Shown piece by piece: positions 25,740 through 34,985 of a stretch of 51,447 bases of DNA (position 1 is its first letter; each line of letters begins with the position of its first letter). Below the pieces are notes generated by a model, which made no database searches, was not told the origin of the DNA, and saw only the letters and a list, made by a program, of their open reading frames with translations. The stretch comes from Natrialbaceae archaeon Tc-Br11_E2g14 (lineage in GTDB: Archaea > Halobacteriota > Halobacteria > Halobacteriales > Natrialbaceae). The stretch is from assembly GCA_001564275.1 (NCBI GenBank), contig LKND01000008.1:1-51447 (forward strand), given 5' to 3'. A program made the translations under genes and the position numbers.

Positions 25740-26163
25740 GTCGTACGGATCGACTGCCGTCCCTGATGCGGTAATGTATTGGATCGCCCAACAGCCGACT
25801 TCCACCACGTTGGATCTCCCGGACCATTCATGTTTGCTGTCACGTGACCACACACAGGTTGCGGTTCGTGACCGACCGCTTAACTGTCGCGGTCAGTTCG
25901 ATATCGCAGTCAGTGATTGGCGTCCTCAGTGTGTGATTACCGTCGTGAAAGCGTGGAACGACCCCGCCTATTCATGTATAGTGGTAGCATATGTCGCGAT
26001 GGCGAAGTGGCGATCGTTCGTCACTTGGTCATCGAGCGGACCTTGGGACAGCGTTCGACACGCGGGCCGTCCTCGGTTGACGGTACTCACTGGTTGGACC
26101 CGTACAGGGCGGTCGCGGATCGCCAGTAACCGTCGCTGAAACGACCGATGACGTTTCGCCGTG

Positions 26164-26206
26164 CCACGCCCGTCACGGGGGGCAGACGGGGCGTGGGTTT
26201 TTGTTT
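26164..26206 (+). terminator. terminator-like hairpin upstream of tfb
   Basis: CCACGCCCGT (26164-26173) pairs with ACGGGGCGTGG (26186-26196) with one unpaired base, and is followed by GTTTTTGTTT (26196-26205). It resembles an intrinsic terminator for rightward transcription, although no clear rightward gene lies upstream. Confidence 0.4.
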
Positions 26207-26289
26207 CGGTTGAGCACGGGGAAAGTCGGTGTTACGTTCGAAACCATGCGCCCCCCTTACAAGAGCGGCTGGGGTCACAGTGCCTACTG

Positions 26290-27243
26290 ATGACACAGTC
26301 CGTATCCGAACGTACGCGACAGGAATCGTCGGAGCGAGCCACCGGTCGGTGCCCAGACTGTGAGACGAGCACAGTCGTGAGCGATCCCGACCGTGGGGAG
26401 TCAGTCTGTCGCGAGTGTGGGCTCGTATTGAGCGAGGACCCGATCGATTACGGACCCGAGTGGCGGGCATTCAACGCTAAGGAACACGATCAGCTCTCGC
26501 GGGTGGGGGCACCACTGACCCAGTCGATGCACGATCGCGGACTGACGACGACGATCGATTGGCGAAATCGTGACGCCAACGGACACACGATGTCGGCGGA
26601 GAAACACGGTCAACTCCATCGCCTGCGCGTCTGGCAGGAACGCATTCGGACGAAAAACGCCGGCGAACGGAACCTCAAATACGCCCTCTCGGAGATCGAT
26701 CGGATGGTCAGCGCCCTGGGGCTCCCGAACCCGGTGAAGGAGACGGCGAGCGTCATCTACCGGCGCGCTCTGGACCGCGATCTGATCCGTGGCCGCTCGA
26801 TCGAAGGTGTCGCCACCAGTGCCCTCTACACGGCCTGTCGCGAGGAGGGAATTCCTCGAAGCCTCGAGGAGGTCACGGCGGTCTCGCGGGTCGACCAGCG
26901 CGAAATCGGCCGGACCTATCGCTACATCGCCGACGAACTCGATATCAACCTCGAGCCGACGAACCCGCGTCAGTTCGTGCCCCGGTTCTGCTCCGAACTG
27001 GACGTGAGCAAGGCGGTCGAAACCAGGGCGATCGACATCATCGACAGGACCACCGAACAGGGACTGCACTCGGGGAAGTCACCGACTGGGTTCGCCGCCG
27101 CGGCCATATACGCCGCTGGCTTGCTGTGCAACGAGACGATTCCCCAGCGAGCGGTCGCCGAGACCGCACAGACCACGGTCGTCACCGTTCGAAATCGGTA
27201 CCGAGAGCAACTCGATGCGATCGGGCAGGAAGTCGAGGCCTGA
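26290..27243 (+). CDS. tfb: transcription initiation factor TFB (TFIIB homologue)
   Basis: 317 residues. Zinc ribbon C21, C24, C40, C43; B-finger region GPEWRAFNAKEHDQLSRVGAPLTQSMHDRGLTT; two cyclin-like core repeats (about 118-205 and 215-305) with FVPRFCSELDVS and SPTGFAAAAIYAAGLLC. TFB recruits RNA polymerase to TBP-bound promoters. Haloarchaea carry several tfb paralogues; this is one, and it sits alone with a long upstream region. Confidence 0.96.
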   Translation: MTQSVSERTRQESSERATGRCPDCETSTVVSDPDRGESVCRECGLVLSEDPIDYGPEWRAFNAKEHDQLSRVGAPLTQSMHDRGLTTTIDWRNRDANGHTMSAEKHGQLHRLRVWQERIRTKNAGERNLKYALSEIDRMVSALGLPNPVKETASVIYRRALDRDLIRGRSIEGVATSALYTACREEGIPRSLEEVTAVSRVDQREIGRTYRYIADELDINLEPTNPRQFVPRFCSELDVSKAVETRAIDIIDRTTEQGLHSGKSPTGFAAAAIYAAGLLCNETIPQRAVAETAQTTVVTVRNRYREQLDAIGQEVEA

Positions 27244-27440
27244 TACGGTTTTCGCCCACGATTTACCCGTGATCGCCCGTACCGTACTGACATTCCTCGC
27301 GAAGCGACGACAAGAAACCGTCTGCGCAGAATTGCCGTGGTGACCTCCCGCCACAGCAGGTGAGTATCGACACGGTCGATACTAATCGACGGCCGGTGAC
27401 ACCTCTATCACGCGAAACGGCAAGCTACAGGTCCACAATG

Positions 27441-27617
27441 CTACATTATCGAGCGCTCATCGCTGCTGTAGACGTCCTCGTCGAGCAACGCGTGGAGGTT
27501 GGTGTAGGGAACGAAGCCGATGAACTGATCGTCCTCGTTGAACAACTCGAGACCGGTGTCGGTGTGTTCGTAGCGTTCACAGAGGATCTGCCCCTCCGGA
27601 AGGATCGCCCGGTACAT
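27441..27617 (-). CDS. 58-residue conserved-looking small protein
   Basis: ATG at 27615-27617 to TAG at 27441-27443. The peptide starts MYRAILPEGQILCERYEHTD and continues TGLELFNEDDQFIGFVPYTN, then a short acidic tail LHALLDEDVYSSDERSIM. It is acidic, with alternating hydrophobic residues suggesting a small beta-sheet. Third positions are strongly G/C, as in real genes here. No known domain recognised. Divergent from rad25, with an R repeat in between. Confidence 0.65.
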   Translation of the reverse strand: MYRAILPEGQILCERYEHTDTGLELFNEDDQFIGFVPYTNLHALLDEDVYSSDERSIM

Positions 27618-27943
27618 GTGTGACCGTACACCTGCGAGCCCTAAAGCAGTTTGCCTGGGTTCGGGTCGGCACCGATCTGACCGGAGCCTATCGCTACGTT
27701 AGGCACAACAAAAGTCCCCCGGAGACGTCGTCTACGGTTAGAAATGGACGAACGATTGCAACGGTTTACACACCCAACACCGAGTCGGCTCAGAACCGGT
27801 GACAAACCGGTTCTGCGCCATGGTATCATCAGGGTGCGTACACTGACGTTCAGTGGCTACGGTAGCGCTCTCGAAATCCATAGGGGTCGACCTAATCTCG
27901 CTCGAACGCAATCGGTTTAGCCGTCAATCGGCTATCTCGGACA
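27618..27943. other. intergenic region with R repeat copy 2
   Basis: 326 bp between two divergent genes. The centre is the R repeat (27751-27865). Its right part holds the rad25 promoter, GGTTTAGCC at about 27914, giving a leaderless GTG start. No further gene seen. Confidence 0.5.
27751..27865 (+). repeat. R repeat, copy 2
   Basis: Left arm GATTGCAACGGTTTACACACCC, core AGAACCGGTGACAAACCGGTTCT, right arm GACGTTCAGTGGCTAC then GGTAG. The left tip is more worn than in other copies; core and right tip are nearly identical to copy 4. Confidence 0.75.
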
Positions 27944-29782
27944 GTGACTGACAACGACCAGCCACCCGACGATGAGTCGGGGCCCACCCTCACCCTGTCG
28001 ACATTCCACGACGTCTGCCAGCGCGCCGGTCGCCCGTTCCTGACCACCGCGGAACTCGAGCGACACGCCGAGTGCCCCCAATCGGCCCTGATTGCGGGCC
28101 TCGAGCGTCTCGTCGACGCTGGCGATCTCGACCGCCTCACCTCGACGGAAGCGATGACGATCTGGTATCCGACGGAACTCGAGGACCTGACCGAACGCGA
28201 GCGGGTGATCGTCTTCCCGAAGCGTCGGGAGGTCGTGGTCGATCAACCCGAGCAGTTCACGCGCGCCCAGCTGGCCCAGTTCGCAAACCTCGCTGCTACC
28301 AACGGCGATGCCGGCTACCGTTACGAGATCCGACCCGCCGACATCTGGCAGTCGCCACACGACGACTTCGAGGGAGTGGTGCGAACGATGCGCCAGGCGC
28401 TGAACCAGCGGTCAGAATCGCTCGAGGACTGGGTGGAGAGCCAGTGGGATCGGGCCCGCCAGTTTCGCCTCCTGACCCATCCCGAGGGGTATACGGTGCT
28501 CGAAGCAGAGAGTGCGGAGATCATGGGCAACGTCGCCAGACAGAAACTCGACGAGGCACACGTTCACGCCCCCATCTCTGATACCGAGGATTGGGTCCGT
28601 GAGGGGGCGGAGGCGGCGATCAAGCGCACGCTCTACGAGGCTGGCTACCCGGTTCGGGACGACCGGGATCTCGAGTCCGGCGCACCCCTCGACATCGAAC
28701 TCTCGGTGTCGCTCCGTGACTACCAGCGGGCGTGGGTCGACCGCTTCATGGATCAGGGTGAGGGCGTCTACGTCGGGCCGCCCGGCAGCGGCAAGACGGT
28801 GGCAGCCATCGCAACGATGGCCGAAATCGGCGGGGAAACGCTGATCCTGGTACCCAGCCGCGACCTGGCTCGCCAGTGGGCCGACGTCCTGCTGGAGACG
28901 ACCTCCCTCGAGGCCGACCAGGTCGGCCAGTATCATGGCGGCCAGAAACTGATTCGCCCCGTCACAGTCGCGACGTACCAGATCGCCGGCATGGATCGGC
29001 ACCGTGCGCTGTTCGACGACCGCGAGTGGGGGCTGGTCGTCTTCGACGAGTGTCAGCACGTCCCCTCGGACGTCTACCGACGGAGCACGCACCTCCAGTC
29101 CCGGCACCGACTCGGGCTGTCGGCCAGTCCCGTCAGGGAAGACGACCTGGTGGCCGACATCTTTACCCTGCTCGGACCCCCGATCGGTACCGACTGGGAC
29201 GCCCTCTTCGAGGCCGGGTTCGTCGCCGAACCCGAACTCGCGATTCGATACGTGCCCTGGGGCGATGATGACGTCAGGAACGCCTACAGCGCCGCCGATG
29301 GTCGCGAACGCTACCAGCTAGCGGCGACGAACCCGGGCAAGATCGAGGAGATTCGCTACCTGCTCGCTGCCAACCCCGCCGCTCGAGCGCTGGTCTTCGT
29401 CGACTACCTCGAGCAGGGCCGAGAGATCGCCGACGCCCTGGACACCCCGTTTCTCTCGGGGGAGACGCCACATCACGAGCGCCAGCGCCTGCTCGATGCC
29501 TTCCGTGGCAACGAACTCGACACTCTCGTGCTCTCGCGGGTTGGTGACGAGGGCCTCGACCTGCCGAGTGCCGACCTCGCCATCGTCGGTTCGGGGCTCG
29601 GTGGCTCGCGTCGGCAGGGGACCCAACGAGCGGGCCGCACGATGCGCCCGACCGGCACCGCCCAGCTGTACGTACTCGCGACCCGCGGGACCCGCGAGGA
29701 GGAGTTCGCCCGTCGACAGCTCCAACACCTCGGCCGCCAGGGCGTGCGCGTCCGCGAACAGACGGTCGACCGAGACTACTGA
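27944..29782 (+). CDS. rad25: Rad25/XPB-like DNA helicase
   Basis: 612 residues, GTG start. An N-terminal region unique to the haloarchaeal form (1-250) precedes the SF2 helicase core: Q-like LRDYQRAWVDRF, Walker A GPPGSGKT (278-285), DECQH box (368-372), a LGLSASP motif III, and the C-terminal motif VI QRAGRTMRP. XPB-type helicases translocate on DNA and in archaea serve repair with the Bax1 nuclease; no bax1 is seen next to it. TATA-like GGTTTAGCC about 30 nt upstream indicates a leaderless mRNA. Confidence 0.92.
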   Translation: MTDNDQPPDDESGPTLTLSTFHDVCQRAGRPFLTTAELERHAECPQSALIAGLERLVDAGDLDRLTSTEAMTIWYPTELEDLTERERVIVFPKRREVVVDQPEQFTRAQLAQFANLAATNGDAGYRYEIRPADIWQSPHDDFEGVVRTMRQALNQRSESLEDWVESQWDRARQFRLLTHPEGYTVLEAESAEIMGNVARQKLDEAHVHAPISDTEDWVREGAEAAIKRTLYEAGYPVRDDRDLESGAPLDIELSVSLRDYQRAWVDRFMDQGEGVYVGPPGSGKTVAAIATMAEIGGETLILVPSRDLARQWADVLLETTSLEADQVGQYHGGQKLIRPVTVATYQIAGMDRHRALFDDREWGLVVFDECQHVPSDVYRRSTHLQSRHRLGLSASPVREDDLVADIFTLLGPPIGTDWDALFEAGFVAEPELAIRYVPWGDDDVRNAYSAADGRERYQLAATNPGKIEEIRYLLAANPAARALVFVDYLEQGREIADALDTPFLSGETPHHERQRLLDAFRGNELDTLVLSRVGDEGLDLPSADLAIVGSGLGGSRRQGTQRAGRTMRPTGTAQLYVLATRGTREEEFARRQLQHLGRQGVRVREQTVDRDY

Positions 29783-29887
29783 TTACCTCGTGAGCCGTTC
29801 CGGATGACAGTGGGGAATATGTCAGACATAGCGGCAACACTCACCACTCAAGGTAGCGTAATGCGTCCAGCTCCCCGAGTGTAGCCC

Positions 29888-31183
29888 ATGACGGATGATC
29901 AAGATCGCTCGCTCGCGACCGACTCCGTGCACGCCGGCCAGGAACCCGATCCCGCCACTGGGGCGCGGGCTCCACCGCTGTATCAGACCACGTCCTACGT
30001 GTTCGAAGACGCCGAGGACGCCGCCGCCCAGTTCGCCCTCGAGAAGCCGGGATACATCTACTCCCGACTGATGAACCCGACCGTCGAGACCCTCCAGGAG
30101 CGCCTCGCGACGCTCGAGGGTGGCGTGGGCGCGGCGGTCACGTCGTCCGGGATGGCAGCCCTCGACCTCACCACGTTTCTCCTCGCCTCCGCGGGCGACA
30201 ACATCGTCACCGCCTCCTCGCTCTACGGCGGCACCTACACCTACCTGACCCACTCCGTCGAGCGTCGGGGAGTCACCACCCGATTCGTCGACACCCTCGA
30301 CTACGACCAGTACGCCGAGGCCATCGACGAGGACACGGCTTACGTCCACCTCGAGACCATCGGGAACCCGGCCCTCGACACGCCGGACATAGAGCGCATC
30401 GCCGACATCGCCCACGACCACGGGGCCCCGCTGTTCGTCGACAATACGTTTGCGACGCCCGCGCTCTGTCGCCCCCTCGAGCACGGCGCGGACCTCGTCT
30501 GGAACTCGACGACGAAGTGGCTCCACGGCTCGGGAACGACCATCGGTGGCGTCGTCGTCGATGGCGGCTCGTTCCCCTGGGCGGAGTACCCCGAAAAGTA
30601 TCCCGAACTCGCCGCGGACAACCCGGCCTATCACGGCGTGAACTTCGCCGAGACCTTCGGGGACGCCGCGTTCACCTACGCGGCCATCGCCCGGGGCCTC
30701 CGAGACCTCGGCAACCAGCAGTCGCCGTTTGACGCCTGGCAGACCATACAAGGCCTCGAGACCTTGCCGCTGCGCATGGAACGCCACAGCGAGAACGCGA
30801 TGGCCGTTGCCGAGTTCCTCACAGACCGTCCCGAGGTGGCGTGGGTGAACTACCCGGGCCTCGACTCCCATCCGACCCACGATACCGCGAGCGAGTACCT
30901 CGAGGGCGGGTACGGCGGCATGCTCACCTTCGGCCTCGAGGCCGGCTACGAGGCGGCCCGCGGGACGGTCGAGTCGACGGAACTCGCCAGCCTGCTCGCC
31001 AACGTCGGCGACGCCAAGACGCTGATCATCCATCCCGCGAGCACGACCCACCAGCAACTCAGCCAGGAGGAGAAACACGCCTCGGGAGTCACGGACGAAC
31101 TCGTGCGCCTCTCGGTCGGGATCGAGGACCCGGGCAACATCATCACCGACCTCGAGCAGGCCCTCGAGACGGCCACGAACTGA
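29888..31183 (+). CDS. metY: O-acetylhomoserine aminocarboxypropyltransferase (sulfhydrylase)
   Basis: 431 residues of the Cys/Met metabolism PLP family. It makes homocysteine from O-acetylhomoserine and sulfide. Signatures: SSGMAALDLTTFLLASAGDN (PLP phosphate region), FVDNTFATPALCRP, and the PLP lysine K210 in WNSTTKWLHGSGTT. The late insertion SFPWAEYPEKYPELAADNPAYHG and C-terminal NVGDAKTLIIHPASTTHQQ separate it from cystathionine gamma-synthase. metX, often its neighbour, is not in this window. No SAM-type riboswitch was visible in the short 5' region. Confidence 0.93.
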   Translation: MTDDQDRSLATDSVHAGQEPDPATGARAPPLYQTTSYVFEDAEDAAAQFALEKPGYIYSRLMNPTVETLQERLATLEGGVGAAVTSSGMAALDLTTFLLASAGDNIVTASSLYGGTYTYLTHSVERRGVTTRFVDTLDYDQYAEAIDEDTAYVHLETIGNPALDTPDIERIADIAHDHGAPLFVDNTFATPALCRPLEHGADLVWNSTTKWLHGSGTTIGGVVVDGGSFPWAEYPEKYPELAADNPAYHGVNFAETFGDAAFTYAAIARGLRDLGNQQSPFDAWQTIQGLETLPLRMERHSENAMAVAEFLTDRPEVAWVNYPGLDSHPTHDTASEYLEGGYGGMLTFGLEAGYEAARGTVESTELASLLANVGDAKTLIIHPASTTHQQLSQEEKHASGVTDELVRLSVGIEDPGNIITDLEQALETATN

Positions 31184-31270
31184 GCCGGTCCTTCGGGGGT
31201 TTCCGGACCGACACAGGCCACCCCTTACCTACCCTCGCCACTTTTCCCGGTCCCTGCCCTCGAGTGAGCC

Positions 31271-31849
31271 ATGGCAGACGTCACTGTCCACGCGATCTGT
31301 GGGAGTCTTCGCGAGGGGAGCCACACCCGAACGACCCTCGAGTGTGCCCTGGACGCCGCCGCGGCAGCCGGTGGCGAAACGGAATTGATCGAGCTCGGTG
31401 AGTACGACCTGCCCATCTTCGACGCCGACGTCGACCGGGCCGACGCTGGCGACGCCGCTGAACTGGCTCGTCGAGTTCGGACGGCCGACGCGATCATCCT
31501 GGGGTCGCCAATGTATCACGGTTCCTACTCCTCGCCGTTGAAGACCGCACTCGATTACTGTGGGTTCGACGAGTTCGAGGACAAGACGGTGGGGTTGGTC
31601 GGGGTTGCCGGCGGTGCGTTCCCGGTCACGGCGCTCGAGCACCTCCGGACGGTGTGTCGAGCGCTCAACGCGTGGGTCCTTCCCCACCAGGTGGCGGTCC
31701 CGAACGCCAACGGCGCCATCGAGGACGGCTCCTTCGTGGACGACCGCCTCGAGGCGCGGGTCAGAACGCTCGGCGAGCGCGTCGTCCAGTACGCGGCGAT
31801 CGAGCCGGATCCGGGCTCGTTCGAGGCCGATCAGAACCGCGGCGGGTGA
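31271..31849 (+). CDS. NADPH-dependent FMN reductase family protein
   Basis: 192 residues, flavodoxin-like fold. FMN-phosphate loop CGSLREGSHTRT (about 10-21), GSPMYHGSYSSPLKTALDYCG (about 77-97), and LVGVAGGAF. Likely an NAD(P)H:FMN or quinone/azo reductase. Lies 87 bp after metY in the same direction; may be co-transcribed but the physiological link is not evident. Confidence 0.88.
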   Translation: MADVTVHAICGSLREGSHTRTTLECALDAAAAAGGETELIELGEYDLPIFDADVDRADAGDAAELARRVRTADAIILGSPMYHGSYSSPLKTALDYCGFDEFEDKTVGLVGVAGGAFPVTALEHLRTVCRALNAWVLPHQVAVPNANGAIEDGSFVDDRLEARVRTLGERVVQYAAIEPDPGSFEADQNRGG

Positions 31850-31899
31850 CCGCAGGTCTGTCGAACTTTCGAACCCGAACCCCTTTCCTGCCTCCACGT

Positions 31900-32547
31900 T
31901 TACGGTTCCAGTATCTGTTGGAATCGACGCTGGTGCGCGAGGAACGCAAACAGTCCGAACACGATGAGCCCGATCTGGAACGCCTCGATGTGGACGACTA
32001 CCGATTGCGAACCGACGGCCAGCGGCTCGCTCACAACCGACCAGTCGGTGTACCAGACGGAGGCGAGCATGATCGTCGCCCCGACCGCCACGAGGCTGGC
32101 CGCCAGCACTGAGATCATCCGGCAGCGCCTGGTCATTGGGACGTGAAACGCCGCACGCTCGAGACGAAATTGCAGGATCAAGATGGCCACGAGCACCACT
32201 CCAGCGAGCGCGAGACTCCACAGCCCTGTCCCCCGCTCGGCGACCAAAAGCCACAGCGGCCAGGCCGCAACGAGCGCGAGGCTCGCGCCGATTCGATACG
32301 GCGTCAGCAGGTCCCGAATCGACGTGGTCGTCTTGCCGAAGACGACCGTCCGGAGCAACGCGCCACAGAACAGCAGTCCGAGCCCAGCCAGCGCCGTCGA
32401 GGCCGTCCGTGGACCCAGGACCACGAGGGCGAACCAGCAACCGACAGCCGTCGCCTCGAGGGCGGCTGCACTGGCCGCGGCTGTCATGCCCACGAGACGC
32501 CGCCGGGTGTGCCGGCTGAACCGACCCGGCTCGCGGATGACGCTCAT
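31900..32547 (-). CDS. multi-pass membrane protein, unknown function
   Basis: 215 residues from ATG 32547, with about six hydrophobic spans (near 20-38, 48-66, 85-103, 111-128, 147-165, 188-206). Contains a conserved-looking basic loop RLERAAFHVPMTRRCR. No enzyme motif seen. It runs convergently with the FMN reductase gene and divergently from tdk. Confidence 0.7.
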   Translation of the reverse strand: MSVIREPGRFSRHTRRRLVGMTAAASAAALEATAVGCWFALVVLGPRTASTALAGLGLLFCGALLRTVVFGKTTTSIRDLLTPYRIGASLALVAAWPLWLLVAERGTGLWSLALAGVVLVAILILQFRLERAAFHVPMTRRCRMISVLAASLVAVGATIMLASVWYTDWSVVSEPLAVGSQSVVVHIEAFQIGLIVFGLFAFLAHQRRFQQILEP

Positions 32548-32759
32548 ACTGTTTGTCGTGAACCTACCCTTTTGGTTATGTGACCCCTTCGTCAGGACTA
32601 CCCATAGGCTGGCCCGAGGGGACGATGCCATCGATTCGTCGAGGCCACTGTCTGGAGAGCGAAGCCGGCCCGGCGGGGAAACCGTTACTCAGCGCCAGCG
32701 AGCGGTTGGCGATACGATTTGGCAAACGATTTAACCACGGGTTACTCCGCTTTTATCCG

Positions 32760-33356
32760 ATGCACGCGATCACGCAGAGTGGCTGGATCGAGGTCATCAC
32801 CGGGAGCATGTTCTCGGGAAAGACCGAGGAGTTGCTCCGTCGCCTTCGACGAGCGGAGATCGCCGGCCAAGAGGTCGCGGTGTTCACCCCCGCCATCGAC
32901 GACCGCTACGGCGAGAGTCACGTGGGCTCACACGACGGACGCCGCTGGGAGGCTGTTGCAATCGACCCCGACGGCGACCTCGAAGCCGTCACCGACTCGC
33001 TCAACGGCGAGCAGGTGGTGGCGTTCGACGAGGCCAATTTCTTCGCCGAGAACCTGATCTCCCTCTGTGAGAAACTCGCTGCGGACGGCCGTCGCGTGAT
33101 CGTCAGCGGGACGGACCAGACGTTCCGGGGTGAACCGTACGAACCCTTGCCACAACTCGTTGCGCTCGCGGAATACGTCGAGAAGTTCCAGGCAATCTGT
33201 GCGTGCTGTGGGGAGCCAGCCACCAGAAATCAGCGACTCGTGGACGGGAAGCCGGCACACGTCGACGACCCGACGACCTTGGTCGGTGCCGAGGAATCGT
33301 ACGAGGCTCGGTGTCGACACTGCCACACACTCCGGCGTGGCGACCCTCGACAATGA
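32760..33356 (+). CDS. tdk: thymidine kinase
   Basis: 198 residues, type II TK. Walker A TGSMFSGKTEELLRRLRR (about 14-31), the FDEANFF Walker B/lasso region, TDQTFRGEPYEPLPQL and the zinc ribbon (CACC near 150; CRHC near 187). Salvages thymidine to dTMP. Start at ATG 32760; ACGATTTAACC about 29 nt upstream suggests a leaderless mRNA. The ATGA overlap with the next gene indicates coupled translation. Confidence 0.95.
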   Translation: MHAITQSGWIEVITGSMFSGKTEELLRRLRRAEIAGQEVAVFTPAIDDRYGESHVGSHDGRRWEAVAIDPDGDLEAVTDSLNGEQVVAFDEANFFAENLISLCEKLAADGRRVIVSGTDQTFRGEPYEPLPQLVALAEYVEKFQAICACCGEPATRNQRLVDGKPAHVDDPTTLVGAEESYEARCRHCHTLRRGDPRQ

Positions 33357-33952
33357 CCCAATGGATCGAGAACCCCGACGGTGGCCGTGACCGCGGGCCC
33401 GCCGGGATTGCACGGGCCTGGCTCGAGGTCCTAATTCGTCCACAACGGTTCTTCCGGGTCGGCGTCGCGCCGGGCGACCAGGCCCCCGGGTTGACGTTCC
33501 TGTTGACAGTCGTGTTCGTCGCGGAGACGAGTCGGTACGTGCTGGTCGCGGACGCCTACCCGTCGCTATCGGTGTCGCCGGTCCTCGAGGCCGTCTTCTG
33601 GCTGAGCGTCGTCGTCTTGCTGGTGGCACCGCTTGGGTTACATCTCGTTTCTGCACTCCAGACGCTGTTTCTGGTTGTTGCGGTAGAACAGCGGGCGGGA
33701 ATCAGCGAGACGGTCCAGGTGATCGCCTACGCGAGTGCACCCTGTGTGGTCGCCGGTATCCCCGTGGCCCCGCTGCAGGCCGTCGCCGCCTGCTACGGTG
33801 GGGTGTTGCTCGTCATCGGGCTTCGGATCGTTCACGACACCTCGCTGGCTCGAGCGGCCATCGCCGGATTCGTCCCGGCGGTTCTCGTCTTCGGGTACGG
33901 TTTCGGTGGCCTCGATGCGCTCGCGACGGTCATTGCACCCCTCCTCACGTGA
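33353..33952 (+). CDS. YIP1-family membrane protein
   Basis: 199 residues with five likely membrane spans (LTFLLTVVFVAETSRYVLVA, VLEAVFWLSVVVLLVAPLGL, VQVIAYASAPCVVAGIPVAP, LQAVAACYGGVLLVIGLRIV, AAIAGFVPAVLVFGYGFGG). The N-terminal RAWLEVLIRPQRFFRVGVAPGDQ is typical of haloarchaeal YIP1 proteins. It overlaps the tdk stop by 4 nt. The functional tie to nucleotide salvage is unclear. Confidence 0.82.
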   Translation: MTQWIENPDGGRDRGPAGIARAWLEVLIRPQRFFRVGVAPGDQAPGLTFLLTVVFVAETSRYVLVADAYPSLSVSPVLEAVFWLSVVVLLVAPLGLHLVSALQTLFLVVAVEQRAGISETVQVIAYASAPCVVAGIPVAPLQAVAACYGGVLLVIGLRIVHDTSLARAAIAGFVPAVLVFGYGFGGLDALATVIAPLLT

Positions 33953-34124
33953 CGCCGCGGCCACATTTCGGTGGTCGCGAGGGCCAGCGGGGGGTTGTCG
34001 CCGGGCCATCCTGTGGGGATCGGTTGCGACTGTCGTCGGTAGGTGCTTCTTACTCCCGTTCCGAACCGGTGTAAGAACCGAAACGTTGCACAGAACTATT
34101 TAGCGGCGTCTCGTGGACTGGCCC

Positions 34125-34769
34125 ATGTCCGAAACAGAAACCGCGTCTGGAGAGTCTCCCCCGGTTGCCGAGCGCCTCATCAAAGAGGCCGTCGGTGTGG
34201 GGTTGGACACGTCGCTTCGCGAACCGATTCTCGAGGCAGTCGACGAGGCCGAGGGAACGAGTGGTTCCGCCAGGCGCAAGCTTCCCGCCGCCAGTGCCCT
34301 GGTTGGCGTCGGTGCGGCGCTTGGCTACCTCCTCGGCCGCTCGGACCTCCCCGAGACGGTGCCGGACGCTGAGGCCGGAACGATGCTCGAGGAGCGAGTG
34401 GCGGCAGTTCGGGATACCGACGACGAGGGGACGGAGACGGCACAGGATCCCCTCGACGAGGGGACAGCGATGGCTGAGGACACCGAAGACGAACCGGAGT
34501 CCGACTCGAGCGATGACTCGGGTGGGGTTCTCACCCGGGCCGTGGTGCTCCTCGGACTGATCGCGGCTGGGGCGCTCGTCTGGCGACGACGCCAATCGAC
34601 CGACGAGGAGTGGGAACCCGTCGAGGAGTTCGAACCGGCGACGGAGTCATCGTTCACCGACGAGGCGACCGAGAGCTTCGAACCGACAGCGGATGACGGT
34701 GAGGACACGGGGGAAGCGGACGACGAAGAGCAGACGACAGACAGTGAAGGGCCTGCTGCCGATAACTGA
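34125..34769 (+). CDS. acidic membrane-associated protein of unknown function
   Basis: 214 residues from ATG 34125. A central hydrophobic helix (GVLTRAVVLLGLIAAGALVW, about 142-161) and a weaker one near 53-70 (LPAASALVGVGAALGYLLG) sit within Glu/Asp/Thr-rich regions. The C-terminal 50 residues are almost purely acidic and probably disordered. CTATTTAGC about 28 nt upstream gives a leaderless start. Haloarchaea have many such proteins of unknown role. Confidence 0.7.
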   Translation: MSETETASGESPPVAERLIKEAVGVGLDTSLREPILEAVDEAEGTSGSARRKLPAASALVGVGAALGYLLGRSDLPETVPDAEAGTMLEERVAAVRDTDDEGTETAQDPLDEGTAMAEDTEDEPESDSSDDSGGVLTRAVVLLGLIAAGALVWRRRQSTDEEWEPVEEFEPATESSFTDEATESFEPTADDGEDTGEADDEEQTTDSEGPAADN

Positions 34770-34985
34770 GGGGAGTCCCGTTGTCGTCAGGGCCCGCCTG
34801 TACTGATTGGCACTCCCACGCTGACCCGCGATCTGTTGTGTAACACCCACCGAGATCAGTGTCAACACACTCTCTCGAGCACGATCGCTCGAGGAGCGTG
34901 GTCACCGCGCCATTGTTCCCGACCCAGGGCGACTCGTCGGTCGCTGTACAAAGACCTAAGACGGCGACGGCGCCACAAACAGACG

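Larger units (their letters stand above)
25455..26289. other. 835-bp intergenic region, no confident gene
   Basis: Lower GC than its surroundings. Contents I can see: an inverted repeat TTTGCA-5-TGCAAA at 25723-25739 next to a leftward TATA-like TTTAAG at 25703-25712; a weak leftward frame (25642-25451) that ends by overlapping the DUF7344 gene; a terminator-like hairpin at 26164-26206; and the promoter of tfb (CCCTTACAAG near 26263). Rightward frames in 25.77-26.14 kb are basic and cysteine/tryptophan-rich, unlike haloarchaeal proteins. Confidence 0.45.

Noticed and set aside
25774-26139. 121-codon rightward frame ending just before the terminator-like hairpin
   Set aside because: Basic, Trp/Cys/Arg-rich product and low third-position GC, unlike haloarchaeal proteins. 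Kept only as an open question in the terminator finding.
29783-29887. Possible riboswitch before metY
   Set aside because: Only about 105 bp and no conserved SAM-type helices; nothing beyond a short leader was visible.
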